Assembly (NCBI GenBank): GCA_007128525.1
Contig: SKXG01000100.1
Location: 1-7,460, forward strand
Origin: Pseudomonadales bacterium
GTDB lineage: Bacteria > Pseudomonadota > Gammaproteobacteria > Pseudomonadales > Azotimanducaceae
DNA: 7,460 bases
Direction: 5' to 3'
Positions 1-6,228 of the stretch are shown here, one piece after another. The notes under the pieces were generated by a model. The model had not been told where the DNA came from and made no database searches. It was given only the letters and a program-made list of their open reading frames with translations. Within the stretch, counting starts at the first letter, position 1. Every line of letters begins with the position of its first letter. Position numbers and translations under genes: made by a program.

Positions 1-440
1 CCAAGCAGCCCCAGCCGAATGCCCTGAATGGAACTCCCCAGCCCCTGATCCAGCGTGCGCTTGTGCCCGGTCTCGATCAGCGGCAAACCCACCCGGCGTC
101 GTGCTATCAGCAGCTGCGTCAGTGCAAAATCAGCCGCTTCGTCGGCGCCGGCATCGCCGGTGTCCACCAGCTCGATGCCCCGTGCCGCCAGGAACTCGCG
201 CGGGCCATGCCAGCGGCCAAAGTGCGCCACCAGCTTCAGGCTCGGGAGGTTGTCGAGCAGGGCTTCGTCGATCTCATCGAGGAAAGTGCTGCACAGAATG
301 CTGACGTCCTGATTGAAGGTGCGAAAGAATGGATCTTTCAGATCGGCGCCTGGCATCAGCAGGCGCGTTTCGCACAGCGCGTTCAGGGTTTCATGGTCGG
401 GTTGCGGCCACTGCCGCATCAGCATGATGACTTCTCGCAT
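1..440 (-). CDS. D-isomer-specific 2-hydroxyacid dehydrogenase, N-terminal part (cut by left edge)
   Basis: I translated the minus strand from the ATG at 440 and it stays open to the left edge, giving 146 residues (MREVIMLMRQWPQ...). The segment around residues 65-115 (LPSLKLVAHFGRWHG, then LAARGIELVDTGDAGADEAAD) matches the first substrate-binding domain of NAD(P)-dependent D-2-hydroxyacid dehydrogenases, where 'LKLIARxGxGxDxID...ARGIxVxNTPG...VAD' is typical. The last residues (SIQGIRLGLLG) look like the start of the nucleotide-binding GxGxxG fold, so the cofactor loop and the catalytic Arg, Glu and His lie outside the window. Members reduce 2-keto acids such as glyoxylate, hydroxypyruvate or phosphoglycerate analogues in the cytoplasm; the substrate cannot be told from this part. 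A purine-rich GAGAGA sits upstream of the ATG as a weak ribosome binding site. The gene starts 24 bp after the transporter stop, so the two are probably co-transcribed. Confidence 0.82.
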   Translation of the reverse strand, partial: MREVIMLMRQWPQPDHETLNALCETRLLMPGADLKDPFFRTFNQDVSILCSTFLDEIDEALLDNLPSLKLVAHFGRWHGPREFLAARGIELVDTGDAGADEAADFALTQLLIARRRVGLPLIETGHKRTLDQGLGSSIQGIRLGLL

Positions 441-464
441 GGTTTTGCTCTCTCAGTTTGAAAA

Positions 465-2975
465 TCATGTTTCGGCTGCGCGCGCTTCCACGGGTGCGCT
501 GCGATAGGCGCCGATCAAAAGGCTCGGCAGCAGCGTCAGGTTGGCGAGCAGTGCCAGGCCCATGGCCATGGCGGCGAAAATGCCGAAGTAGATGGTCGGC
601 ACGAAATTCGAGAACACCAGCAGCGAGAACCCGGCGATGATGGTGACGCTGGTGAAGTACATGGCGCGGCCGATGGTCTGGTGGCCCTTGCGCACGGCGT
701 CGCGGGCATCCTGGCGCTGCTCGTATTCCTCACGGAAGCGGTGCAGGTAGTGGATGGCGTTGTCGACGCCGATGCCGATGCTGATGGCGGCCACGGTGAT
801 GGTCATCATGTCGAGGGAGATGCCGGCGTAACCCATGATGCCAATCACCAGAGCCGCGGCGAGCAGGTTGGGCAGCAGGCCGAGTACCGCCAGCTTCAGT
901 GAGCGCAGCAGTATCCAGAACATGGCCAGCGTGGCGAGCACCACATAGATCAGGGTGTTGGCCTGCGATGAGAACAGCTGCTGCAGGGTGTCGTTGAACA
1001 GCACCAGCATGCCGGTCACTTGTATGCGGTCGGCGTCGAGGTTTATTTGGTTGGTGGCGTGCTCGTGGATGCCGCGGATGAAGGCGTCGCGGTCGATGAT
1101 CGGGCCGCTCTCCTGGATGCGGCCGCTGATGCGCAGCTCGCCGTGATAGGGCGCGGCATAGGGGTTGATCAGCTCGCGGCGGAACTCATCCGGCATGGCT
1201 TCCAGTATCAGGGCCAGCTGCAGTCCGTCGAGGGCGCGGCCATCGTTGAAGCCGCGGCCGACGGCTTCGAGGTTGGCCAGTGACAGCACATGGCCAACTT
1301 GAGGCTGCTCGTGCAGGTAGTCCTGAATCTGATTCAGCAGGCTGATCTTGTCCGGGGTGAACCAGTAGCGCTCGGGGAACGGGTCTTCGTCACCGGAGCC
1401 GGCGAAGAAGAAGTCGTCGTCTTCATCGAGCGCTTCCTCTTCATAGGGGGCGAAGCTGACGATCACATCGAAGGGCACGGTGCCGCCGAGGTTCTGGTCG
1501 ATGTAGATCATGCCCTGGCGGATCTCGCTGTCGGCCTTGAAGTAGTCGATAAAGCGGTTGTCGAGGTTCAGCTGGGCGAGGCCGCCGGCAGCGACCACGA
1601 CCAGCACGGCGCCGAGGCCGAGCAGGGGTCGGTGATGGTTGCGGGCCAGGCGGCTCAGGGCTTCGGTAAAGCCCAGGTTGCGGTGGAGGCTGGCCGGTGT
1701 TCGTCCCGGGCCCATCAGCAGGAGCAGGGCGGGGAAGTAGCTGTACACCACGAAAAAGGCAACGGCGACGCCGACGAACATCATCCAGCCGAAGTCGACC
1801 ACTGGCACGATGCCGCTGCTGACCAGCGAGCCGAAAGCCACCATGGTGGTCAGCGCGGTGTACAGACAGGGCGCGAATTTTGAGTCCATGGTGTCGATGA
1901 CGCGCTGGCGGTGATCGCCTTCGGGGTCATTGGCCTGCAGTTCGCGATAGCGCACGATCAGGTGGATCGTGAACGAAATACAGATGATCGCGAGCAGCGC
2001 GATAAAGTTGGACGACACCACAGTGACGGGCTGATTGAGCCAGCCGAGCCCGCCGATAACCAGGCTGATGCTGACCGCGGCCGTGGTCACCGGCAGCACC
2101 ACCCAGCGCAGCTGCCGGAAGAATATCGACAGCATGAGCAGCACCATCAGGGCGACGCCAGTGCCGAAGATAACCACATCATTGCGCACGAACTCGATCA
2201 TGTCGGCGGCGATCATCGGCACGCCGCCAAGATGGAGTTCGGCCTCGTCACTGTACTCGGCGCGGATCTGACGGATCTCGCGGATCATGGCGTCGCGCTT
2301 GGCCAGCCAGGGGCCGCGCGCCTGGCTGTAGGCGTTTTCGACCCGGCGCAGCTCGGCGCGCTCATCGCTGGACAGATCATCGCGGGCACGCAGTTCGGCA
2401 CGCCGGTCGTACAGCGCTTCGATCTCGGGATCGTCGGCCAGATCGATACGCAGCGCTGTGGTGGTGCCGTCACGGGACACCAGCAGGTCGGCAAACACCG
2501 GGCTGCTGGTCAGTTCGCGTGCGGCCTGATCCAGATCGGCGTCGTCGTCGCGCAATGTGCGCAGTTCGTTGGTGATCTCACCGAAGGAAAGGTCGGGATG
2601 ATCGAGCAGTGGTGCATCGAGGATGCTGAACACCGAGCCGACGCCGTCCACGTCGGCAAGGCGTGCCTGGAGTTCGCCGATCCGCGCCATCGACGCGCGC
2701 GAGAACAGGGCATCGCGCCGGGCCTCGGCATTGGCCTGCTCGCCGACGAGCGGCCGATAGGTCAGAATCAGGAATTCATCGCCGCCAAAGCGCTGGCTGA
2801 TTTCGCGATAATAGGCGAGTGCCGGATCGCCCTCGACCACCAGGGTGTCTGAGGAGGCATCGAAGCTGAAGCGCGGCCAGCCAGCCAGCGCAGCGATGAG
2901 CAGCACGAAGATCAGCGCCAGCAGCACGCTCGGATAGGCGTACAGACGCTGGAACAGGCGGTTACTGGTGTCCAA
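465..2975 (-). CDS. RND/MMPL-superfamily transporter (HAE3-type), inner membrane
   Basis: Predicted to be an inner-membrane, proton-driven exporter of hydrophobic or lipid-like substrates; the substrate is unknown. The 836-residue protein has the duplicated RND layout. TM1 lies near residues 16-32, followed by a large periplasmic domain beginning SFDASSDTLVVEGDPALAYY and containing a charged helical hairpin. Five TMs follow up to about 420, then TM7, a second periplasmic domain and a final TM bundle. TM10 carries the conserved GIGVDNAIHYLHRF signature (Asp about 738), the likely proton relay; the equivalent TM4 segment reads CISFTIHLIVRY and lacks the acid. An acidic stretch (EEEALDEDDD...GDEDPFPE, about 510-536) lies in the second periplasmic loop. 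An in-frame ATG exists at 3053, but the TTG at 2975 is preferred: AGGGG lies six bases upstream, and the extra 26 residues would overlap the divergent kinase gene and look non-conserved. Confident on family; start is probable. Confidence 0.88.
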   Translation of the reverse strand: MDTSNRLFQRLYAYPSVLLALIFVLLIAALAGWPRFSFDASSDTLVVEGDPALAYYREISQRFGGDEFLILTYRPLVGEQANAEARRDALFSRASMARIGELQARLADVDGVGSVFSILDAPLLDHPDLSFGEITNELRTLRDDDADLDQAARELTSSPVFADLLVSRDGTTTALRIDLADDPEIEALYDRRAELRARDDLSSDERAELRRVENAYSQARGPWLAKRDAMIREIRQIRAEYSDEAELHLGGVPMIAADMIEFVRNDVVIFGTGVALMVLLMLSIFFRQLRWVVLPVTTAAVSISLVIGGLGWLNQPVTVVSSNFIALLAIICISFTIHLIVRYRELQANDPEGDHRQRVIDTMDSKFAPCLYTALTTMVAFGSLVSSGIVPVVDFGWMMFVGVAVAFFVVYSYFPALLLLMGPGRTPASLHRNLGFTEALSRLARNHHRPLLGLGAVLVVVAAGGLAQLNLDNRFIDYFKADSEIRQGMIYIDQNLGGTVPFDVIVSFAPYEEEALDEDDDFFFAGSGDEDPFPERYWFTPDKISLLNQIQDYLHEQPQVGHVLSLANLEAVGRGFNDGRALDGLQLALILEAMPDEFRRELINPYAAPYHGELRISGRIQESGPIIDRDAFIRGIHEHATNQINLDADRIQVTGMLVLFNDTLQQLFSSQANTLIYVVLATLAMFWILLRSLKLAVLGLLPNLLAAALVIGIMGYAGISLDMMTITVAAISIGIGVDNAIHYLHRFREEYEQRQDARDAVRKGHQTIGRAMYFTSVTIIAGFSLLVFSNFVPTIYFGIFAAMAMGLALLANLTLLPSLLIGAYRSAPVEARAAET

Positions 2976-2981
2976 GAGCGA

Positions 2982-2986
2982 CCCCT
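2982..2986 (-). promoter_or_regulatory. Ribosome binding site that fixes the TTG start of the RND transporter
   Basis: On the minus strand AGGGG is followed by six bases and then TTG at 2975. The upstream ATG at 3053 and the TTG at 2996 have no comparably spaced Shine-Dalgarno sequence. This favours the 836-residue form. Confidence 0.55.
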
Positions 2987-3004
2987 GAGCGTTCAAAGTC
3001 CTGC

Positions 3005-3010
3005 ATTGTA
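3005..3010 (-). promoter_or_regulatory. Candidate -10 element (TACAAT) for the RND transporter
   Basis: The minus strand reads TACAAT, a five-of-six match to the sigma-70 -10 box. Transcription would start near 2998 and give a leader of about 23 bases containing the AGGGG site. I find no good -35 at 16-18 bp spacing, so an activator may be needed or the call may be wrong. A start here would also exclude translation from the ATG at 3053. Confidence 0.3.
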
Positions 3011-3016
3011 AAGGAG
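3011..3016 (+). promoter_or_regulatory. Strong Shine-Dalgarno AAGGAG that decides the kinase start
   Basis: AAGGAG directly abuts the first in-frame ATG (3017), a spacing of zero that should not work for initiation. The next in-frame ATG (3029) is 12 bases downstream, long but usable. I therefore place the histidine kinase start at 3029; initiation at 3017 would add only four residues (MPSR). Confidence 0.5.
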
Positions 3017-3028
3017 ATGCCCAGCCGA

Positions 3029-4345
3029 ATGCTGTTGATCGACCACCCGGCACCTGTGATTCTGCGCCGCCTGCTGCGCGTGCGGCTGATGTTGATGCTG
3101 AGCTTCCTGCTGCTGCTGTGGCCTGCGCACTGGTTTCTGGCCCAGGCCCTGCCGCTGATACCGCTGACAGCGGTGGTGGTGGCGCTGCTGGCAGTCAGCG
3201 CGCTGACCTGGATGCGGCTGCGCTGGCTGGCCTGGCCGGTACGGGAGCTGGAGATCGGTCTGCAGCTGGTGGTCGACATGCTCGGCATCACGGCGATTCT
3301 GTACTTCACCGGTGGCTGGACCAACCCGTTGGTGTCGATATTTCTGGTGCCGATTGCGGTTGCCGTGGTGACCCTGCCGGCCGCCATGGTCTGGTGCATC
3401 AGCGCGCTGGCGCTGATCTGCTATACGCTGCTGACGGTGTTTCACCTGCCGTTTGAATCCTTTGTGCCGCAGGCCGCGGCAGATCTCGGCGCACAGCACG
3501 ACCACCACCTGATGCATCAGGCCGCGGGTCAGGGCTTTTCGCTGCATCTGTTCGGGATGTGGCTGACCTTTGTGCTCAGTGCCGGTTTGATCACCTATTT
3601 TGGCGTCACGCTGGCCGCCACACTGCGGGCGCGGGTGCAGGCGATGGCCCGGCTCCGCGAAGAAAACCTGCGTAATGAGCAGATCATGGGCGTGGCGACC
3701 CTGGCCGCCGGCACGGCACATGAGCTGGGCACGCCGCTGTCGAATATCGCGCTGATCAGCAATGAGCTGCGCGCGCAGGCTCGTCCAGAGCAGCGCGAGG
3801 ATCTCGATCTGCTGCACCAGCAGGTGGCAACCTGTCGTGAAATTCTGGGCCGGCTCCGCGCTGCGGCGAGCACCGGTGCAGGCGAGGCAGCGCCGGTGCA
3901 TCAGAGTGTCGCGGCCTTCATTGCAGATCTTCAGGGGCGCTGGGAAGTGCTGCGTCCGCGTGCCGTGACCGGCTTTCAGGTGCAATCCAACCCGCCGGGG
4001 CCAACGATTCGGGCAGAACCGACGCTGACCCAGGCACTGCTGAACCTGCTCAACAATGCCGCTGATGCCTCACCGGGTCAGGTCGATGTCGAGGTGCACT
4101 GGGATGACGCACAGTTGCTGGTCGACATTCGTGACCGAGGGCCGGGGTTTTCGGCGCAGGCGCTGGCGCGGGTGACCGATCCGGTCGTCGACGCTGGGCA
4201 GGGCGGCATGGGTATCGGGCTGATTCTGGCCAACGCGACCATCGAGCGCTTTGGTGGCCGGGTTCAGGTGGCGAATCGCGCAGACGGCGGCGCCTGGGTC
4301 CGGGTGCAGCTGCCGCTCGGTCCAATCCAGGCGGTGCCATCATGA
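3029..4345 (+). CDS. regB: RegB/PrrB/RoxS-family redox sensor histidine kinase
   Basis: Membrane kinase that senses respiratory or redox state and phosphorylates its RegA-type partner. It is 438 residues from the ATG at 3029. Six hydrophobic segments fill about residues 12-205. The second predicted periplasmic loop holds GGWTNPL (95-101), matching the RegB ubiquinone-site motif GGxxNPF except for the last residue. The loop before TM6 is His-rich (His 157, 159, 160, 163). The H-box GVATLAAGTAHELGTPLSNI is diagnostic of this family, with phospho-acceptor His231. Cys269 in VATCREILGRL sits 38 residues later, where RegB carries its redox-active cysteine. The HATPase domain shows an N-box (LLNLLNNAADASPG), DRGPGF and GGMGIGLILA. 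The stop overlaps the regulator start as ATGA, implying coupled translation. The senC/SCO1 gene often found beside regB/regA is not present here. Family is confident; the exact signal is inferred. Confidence 0.93.
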   Translation: MLLIDHPAPVILRRLLRVRLMLMLSFLLLLWPAHWFLAQALPLIPLTAVVVALLAVSALTWMRLRWLAWPVRELEIGLQLVVDMLGITAILYFTGGWTNPLVSIFLVPIAVAVVTLPAAMVWCISALALICYTLLTVFHLPFESFVPQAAADLGAQHDHHLMHQAAGQGFSLHLFGMWLTFVLSAGLITYFGVTLAATLRARVQAMARLREENLRNEQIMGVATLAAGTAHELGTPLSNIALISNELRAQARPEQREDLDLLHQQVATCREILGRLRAAASTGAGEAAPVHQSVAAFIADLQGRWEVLRPRAVTGFQVQSNPPGPTIRAEPTLTQALLNLLNNAADASPGQVDVEVHWDDAQLLVDIRDRGPGFSAQALARVTDPVVDAGQGGMGIGLILANATIERFGGRVQVANRADGGAWVRVQLPLGPIQAVPS

Positions 4346-4893
4346 CGAGTATTCCGAACGCAAACGCCAGCCTGCTGATCGTCGATGATGATCCGGTGTT
4401 CCGGCAACTGATGGGACGCGCTATGGGCAGGTTCGGCTATCAGGTGCAAAGCGCGGCCGACGTGCCCGAAGCGCTTGCGTTGCTGGCCGATCAGCCGGAC
4501 CCGGACGTTGCCCTGATCGATCTGAAGATGCCGGGCCCGTCTGGGCTGGCGTTGGTGGAAGCGCTGCATCAGCGCAGTCCGGCGACACGCATTCTGGTGC
4601 TGACCGGCTATGCCAGCATTGCGACGGCTGTGGAGGCGGTAAAGCTGGGTGCAATCAACTATCTGGCCAAGCCGGTCACGGCCGAAGAGGTGCAGGCGGC
4701 GCTGCAACGCACGGAGCCGGACAGCTCCGTGGATGTGCAGGCCGACCGCCTGTCTGTTGAGCGCCTGACCTGGGAGCACATTCAGCGCGTGCTGGCCGAG
4801 CATGATGGCAACATCTCGGCGACGGCCCGGGCACTGAACATGCACCGCCGCACATTGCAGCGCCGCCTGGCCAAGCGCGCGCCGGGCCGTTAG
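4342..4893 (+). CDS. regA: RegA/PrrA/RoxR-family response regulator
   Basis: DNA-binding partner of the upstream kinase. It is 183 residues, the usual RegA length. The receiver domain (about 10-125) has the acidic pocket LLIVDDDP (Asp15-17), phospho-acceptor Asp60 in ALIDLKMPG, switch Thr88 in VLTGYASIATAVEAVKLGA, and Lys110 in YLAKP. A short linker leads to a Fis-type helix-turn-helix at about 144-180; WEHIQRVL and then NMHRRTLQRRLAKRAP are hallmarks of RegA/PrrA/RoxR. In this family phosphorylated RegA controls respiration, terminal oxidases, carbon and nitrogen fixation or electron disposal according to redox state. Which genes it controls here is not visible, although the divergent transporter is an obvious candidate. 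The start overlaps the kinase stop (ATGA) and has only a weak own ribosome binding site. Its TAG stop overlaps the TAA of the convergent gene. Confidence 0.94.
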   Translation: MTSIPNANASLLIVDDDPVFRQLMGRAMGRFGYQVQSAADVPEALALLADQPDPDVALIDLKMPGPSGLALVEALHQRSPATRILVLTGYASIATAVEAVKLGAINYLAKPVTAEEVQAALQRTEPDSSVDVQADRLSVERLTWEHIQRVLAEHDGNISATARALNMHRRTLQRRLAKRAPGR

Positions 4894-5669
4894 GGCACGC
4901 CGCGGCCGCCACCGCCACCCGGGTCGCCGGGCGACATGCGTATGTCCATGCTGTCGGGTTCAACGTAAAAGAACTCGTAGGCGCGCATCGCGGTCGGCGT
5001 GCTGTCGACAAATCCGGGGATGAAGGTGGCGCGCTCCATGGCGCGGGTGGCTTCATTGCGGACACGCCGCGGACCAAAGTTCTGTGTTTCCACCACAACG
5101 TTGGAGACTTGACCGTTCTCGTCCACATCCATGCCGACATTGAGCATGATGCCGGCGCGATTGACGCGTACCCGGGTGGTGTCGGCACGGCGTGGATACC
5201 AGCCGCGTGACGGGACCACTTCCTGTGGCTCGATGTAGGCCAGGCCATAGGTGCCGGCGTGATAGCCCTTGTTCGGTATGGCGGCGACGGCGCAGGTATC
5301 ACCTTCATTGATAAAGGCCAAACGGAAGGATTTGTACACGCTGATCGGCTCGCCGTCAGCGGTGGCCGGGGCGAAGACGGACTCGGACAGGGCCGTCATG
5401 GCGGCCCGCTGATAGTTGCTCTGTCCACCGTCGGCAAAGCAGTATTGATGGCGCGGGGCACCGTTGGACTGTATCTGCGCCTGACAGAACACCATGACGA
5501 TGCCGTCATCGACGCGGGCATCAGCCGGACAGCGCACGACCTGATCGATGCTGTTGTCCGCGTCGCCGAACAGGGCGGGCCGTAGCTCCGGGGCATCGCT
5601 GTGCGCCAAAGGGCTGGCGATCAGCAAGGCCAGCCAGACCGCTGGGCCTATGGGATTGAATGCGCGCAT
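4890..5669 (-). CDS. Secreted/periplasmic protein with two TonB-C-like repeats
   Basis: A 259-residue protein with a signal peptide (MRAFNPIGPAVWLALLIASP, then LAHS-DA as a likely cleavage area near residue 24). Residues about 158-237 resemble the TonB C-terminal fold: WYPRRA, MLNVGMDVDENGQVSNVVVE, then ATRAMERATFIPGF and YEFFYVEP. Residues about 55-120 look like a second, weaker copy (YQRAAMTALSESVFAPATADG, then FRLAFI). Four cysteines (47, 62, 77, 126) could form disulfides outside the cytoplasm. The tail is glycine-rich (GDPGGGGGRGVP). There is no Pro-rich spacer and no retained N-terminal anchor as in real TonB, so energy transduction is unlikely; an envelope or binding role is a guess. 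The start at 5669 is chosen because AGGAGG lies six bases upstream and it begins the signal peptide; an upstream in-frame extension to 5930 overlaps the divergent gene and is rejected. The gene is convergent with the response regulator. Confidence 0.82.
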   Translation of the reverse strand: MRAFNPIGPAVWLALLIASPLAHSDAPELRPALFGDADNSIDQVVRCPADARVDDGIVMVFCQAQIQSNGAPRHQYCFADGGQSNYQRAAMTALSESVFAPATADGEPISVYKSFRLAFINEGDTCAVAAIPNKGYHAGTYGLAYIEPQEVVPSRGWYPRRADTTRVRVNRAGIMLNVGMDVDENGQVSNVVVETQNFGPRRVRNEATRAMERATFIPGFVDSTPTAMRAYEFFYVEPDSMDIRMSPGDPGGGGGRGVP

Positions 5670-5775
5670 GTGTTCCTCCTGCGAGCTGAGGGCGTATGGG
5701 CCCGGACTGGTTTCCGCATTGCTGTCTTCCGGCAGTATCATCACCGGACGCTCAATCCCCTGGAGGGAACATACC
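5670..5775. promoter_or_regulatory. Divergent intergenic region between TonB-C-like gene and Ddn-like gene
   Basis: This 106-bp spacer must hold both promoters. It has excellent ribosome binding sites at each end: AGGAGG on the minus strand for the gene ending at 5669, and GGAGGG (5762-5767) on the plus strand for the ATG at 5776. A possible plus-strand -10 (TATCAT, 5736-5741) has no convincing -35. No strong inverted repeat was seen. A CTGAGGGCGT word (5686-5695) resembles the CCTGAGCGTT found in two other spacers. Confidence 0.5.
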
Positions 5776-6216
5776 ATGAATTCAAACACGCAAACACAAC
5801 CAGCGCCCGGCCTCACAGACTGGATGCAGGAGCACTTGAAGCTGTATCTCGACAGCGGTGGCCGCGAGGGCCACATCTGGCGCGGTGTGCCGACACTGCT
5901 GCTGACCACAATGGGCCGCAAGTCCGGCAAACCGATGACCCTGCCGTTGATTTATGGCGAGTGTGACGACGGCTTTGTGGTGGTGGCCTCGAAGGGCGGG
6001 GCGCCCGGACATCCGGCCTGGTATCTGAACCTGCGGGATCAGCCAGAGGTCGAGGTGCAGGTCGGGACGGACAAATTCACGGCGCATGCTCGAACCGCCG
6101 GCGCCGGGGAGAAGCCGGAACTCTGGCGGCGCATGGTGACCATCTGGCCGGATTACGACAAGTACCAGCAGAGCACCAGCCGAGACATCCCAGTGGTCAT
6201 TCTCGAGCGGCAATAA
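5776..6216 (+). CDS. Deazaflavin (F420)-dependent nitroreductase/quinone reductase family protein (Ddn-like, DUF385)
   Basis: A 146-residue cytoplasmic protein with the split beta-barrel fold of the Ddn/FDOR-A group. Diagnostic stretches are TLLLTTMGRKSGKPMTLPL (about 42-60), then VVVASKGGAPGHPAWYLNL (about 72-90), which matches the family 'vaSkgGapkhPaWyhNL' cofactor-binding segment, and VEVQVGTDKFTAHARTA. The C-terminus keeps LWRRMVTIWPDYDKYQQ and PVVILER. Characterised actinobacterial relatives use reduced cofactor F420 to reduce quinones or nitro compounds; in proteobacteria the cofactor and substrate are mostly untested, so F420 use here is inference. Length is normal for the family. The ATG at 5776 has GGAGGG eight bases upstream; upstream in-frame codons to 5548 lie over the divergent gene and are not family-like. 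The kinase gene follows after 12 bp, so the two probably form an operon. Confidence 0.9.
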   Translation: MNSNTQTQPAPGLTDWMQEHLKLYLDSGGREGHIWRGVPTLLLTTMGRKSGKPMTLPLIYGECDDGFVVVASKGGAPGHPAWYLNLRDQPEVEVQVGTDKFTAHARTAGAGEKPELWRRMVTIWPDYDKYQQSTSRDIPVVILERQ

Positions 6217-6228
6217 TCGAGGTTGGTA

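Noticed and set aside
63..461. Plus-strand 132-codon open frame at the left end
   Set aside because: The minus strand here codes a recognisable 2-hydroxyacid dehydrogenase domain, so this frame is a shadow.
1911..2852. A 313-codon plus-strand open frame inside the transporter
   Set aside because: It lies fully opposite the clearly RND-like protein, has His/Asp/Gln-rich unstructured composition and no recognisable domain.
2976..3053. N-terminal extension of the transporter to the ATG at 3053
   Set aside because: The 26 extra residues overlap the kinase start, look unlike a transporter N-terminus, and have no well-placed ribosome binding site; the TTG at 2975 does.
2993..3985. A 330-codon minus-strand open frame opposite the histidine kinase
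   Set aside because: It is Gln/His/Arg-rich and shadows the kinase membrane and H-box regions, which are unmistakable on the plus strand.
4881..4940. Possible GC-rich hairpin terminator at the convergent junction
   Set aside because: Pairings are short and explained by the Gly-rich codons; there is no T-run on either strand.
5670..5930. Upstream extension of the TonB-C-like gene to 5930
   Set aside because: It would bury the signal peptide, run through the divergent promoter and overlap the Ddn-like gene. The ATG at 5669 has AGGAGG at ideal spacing.
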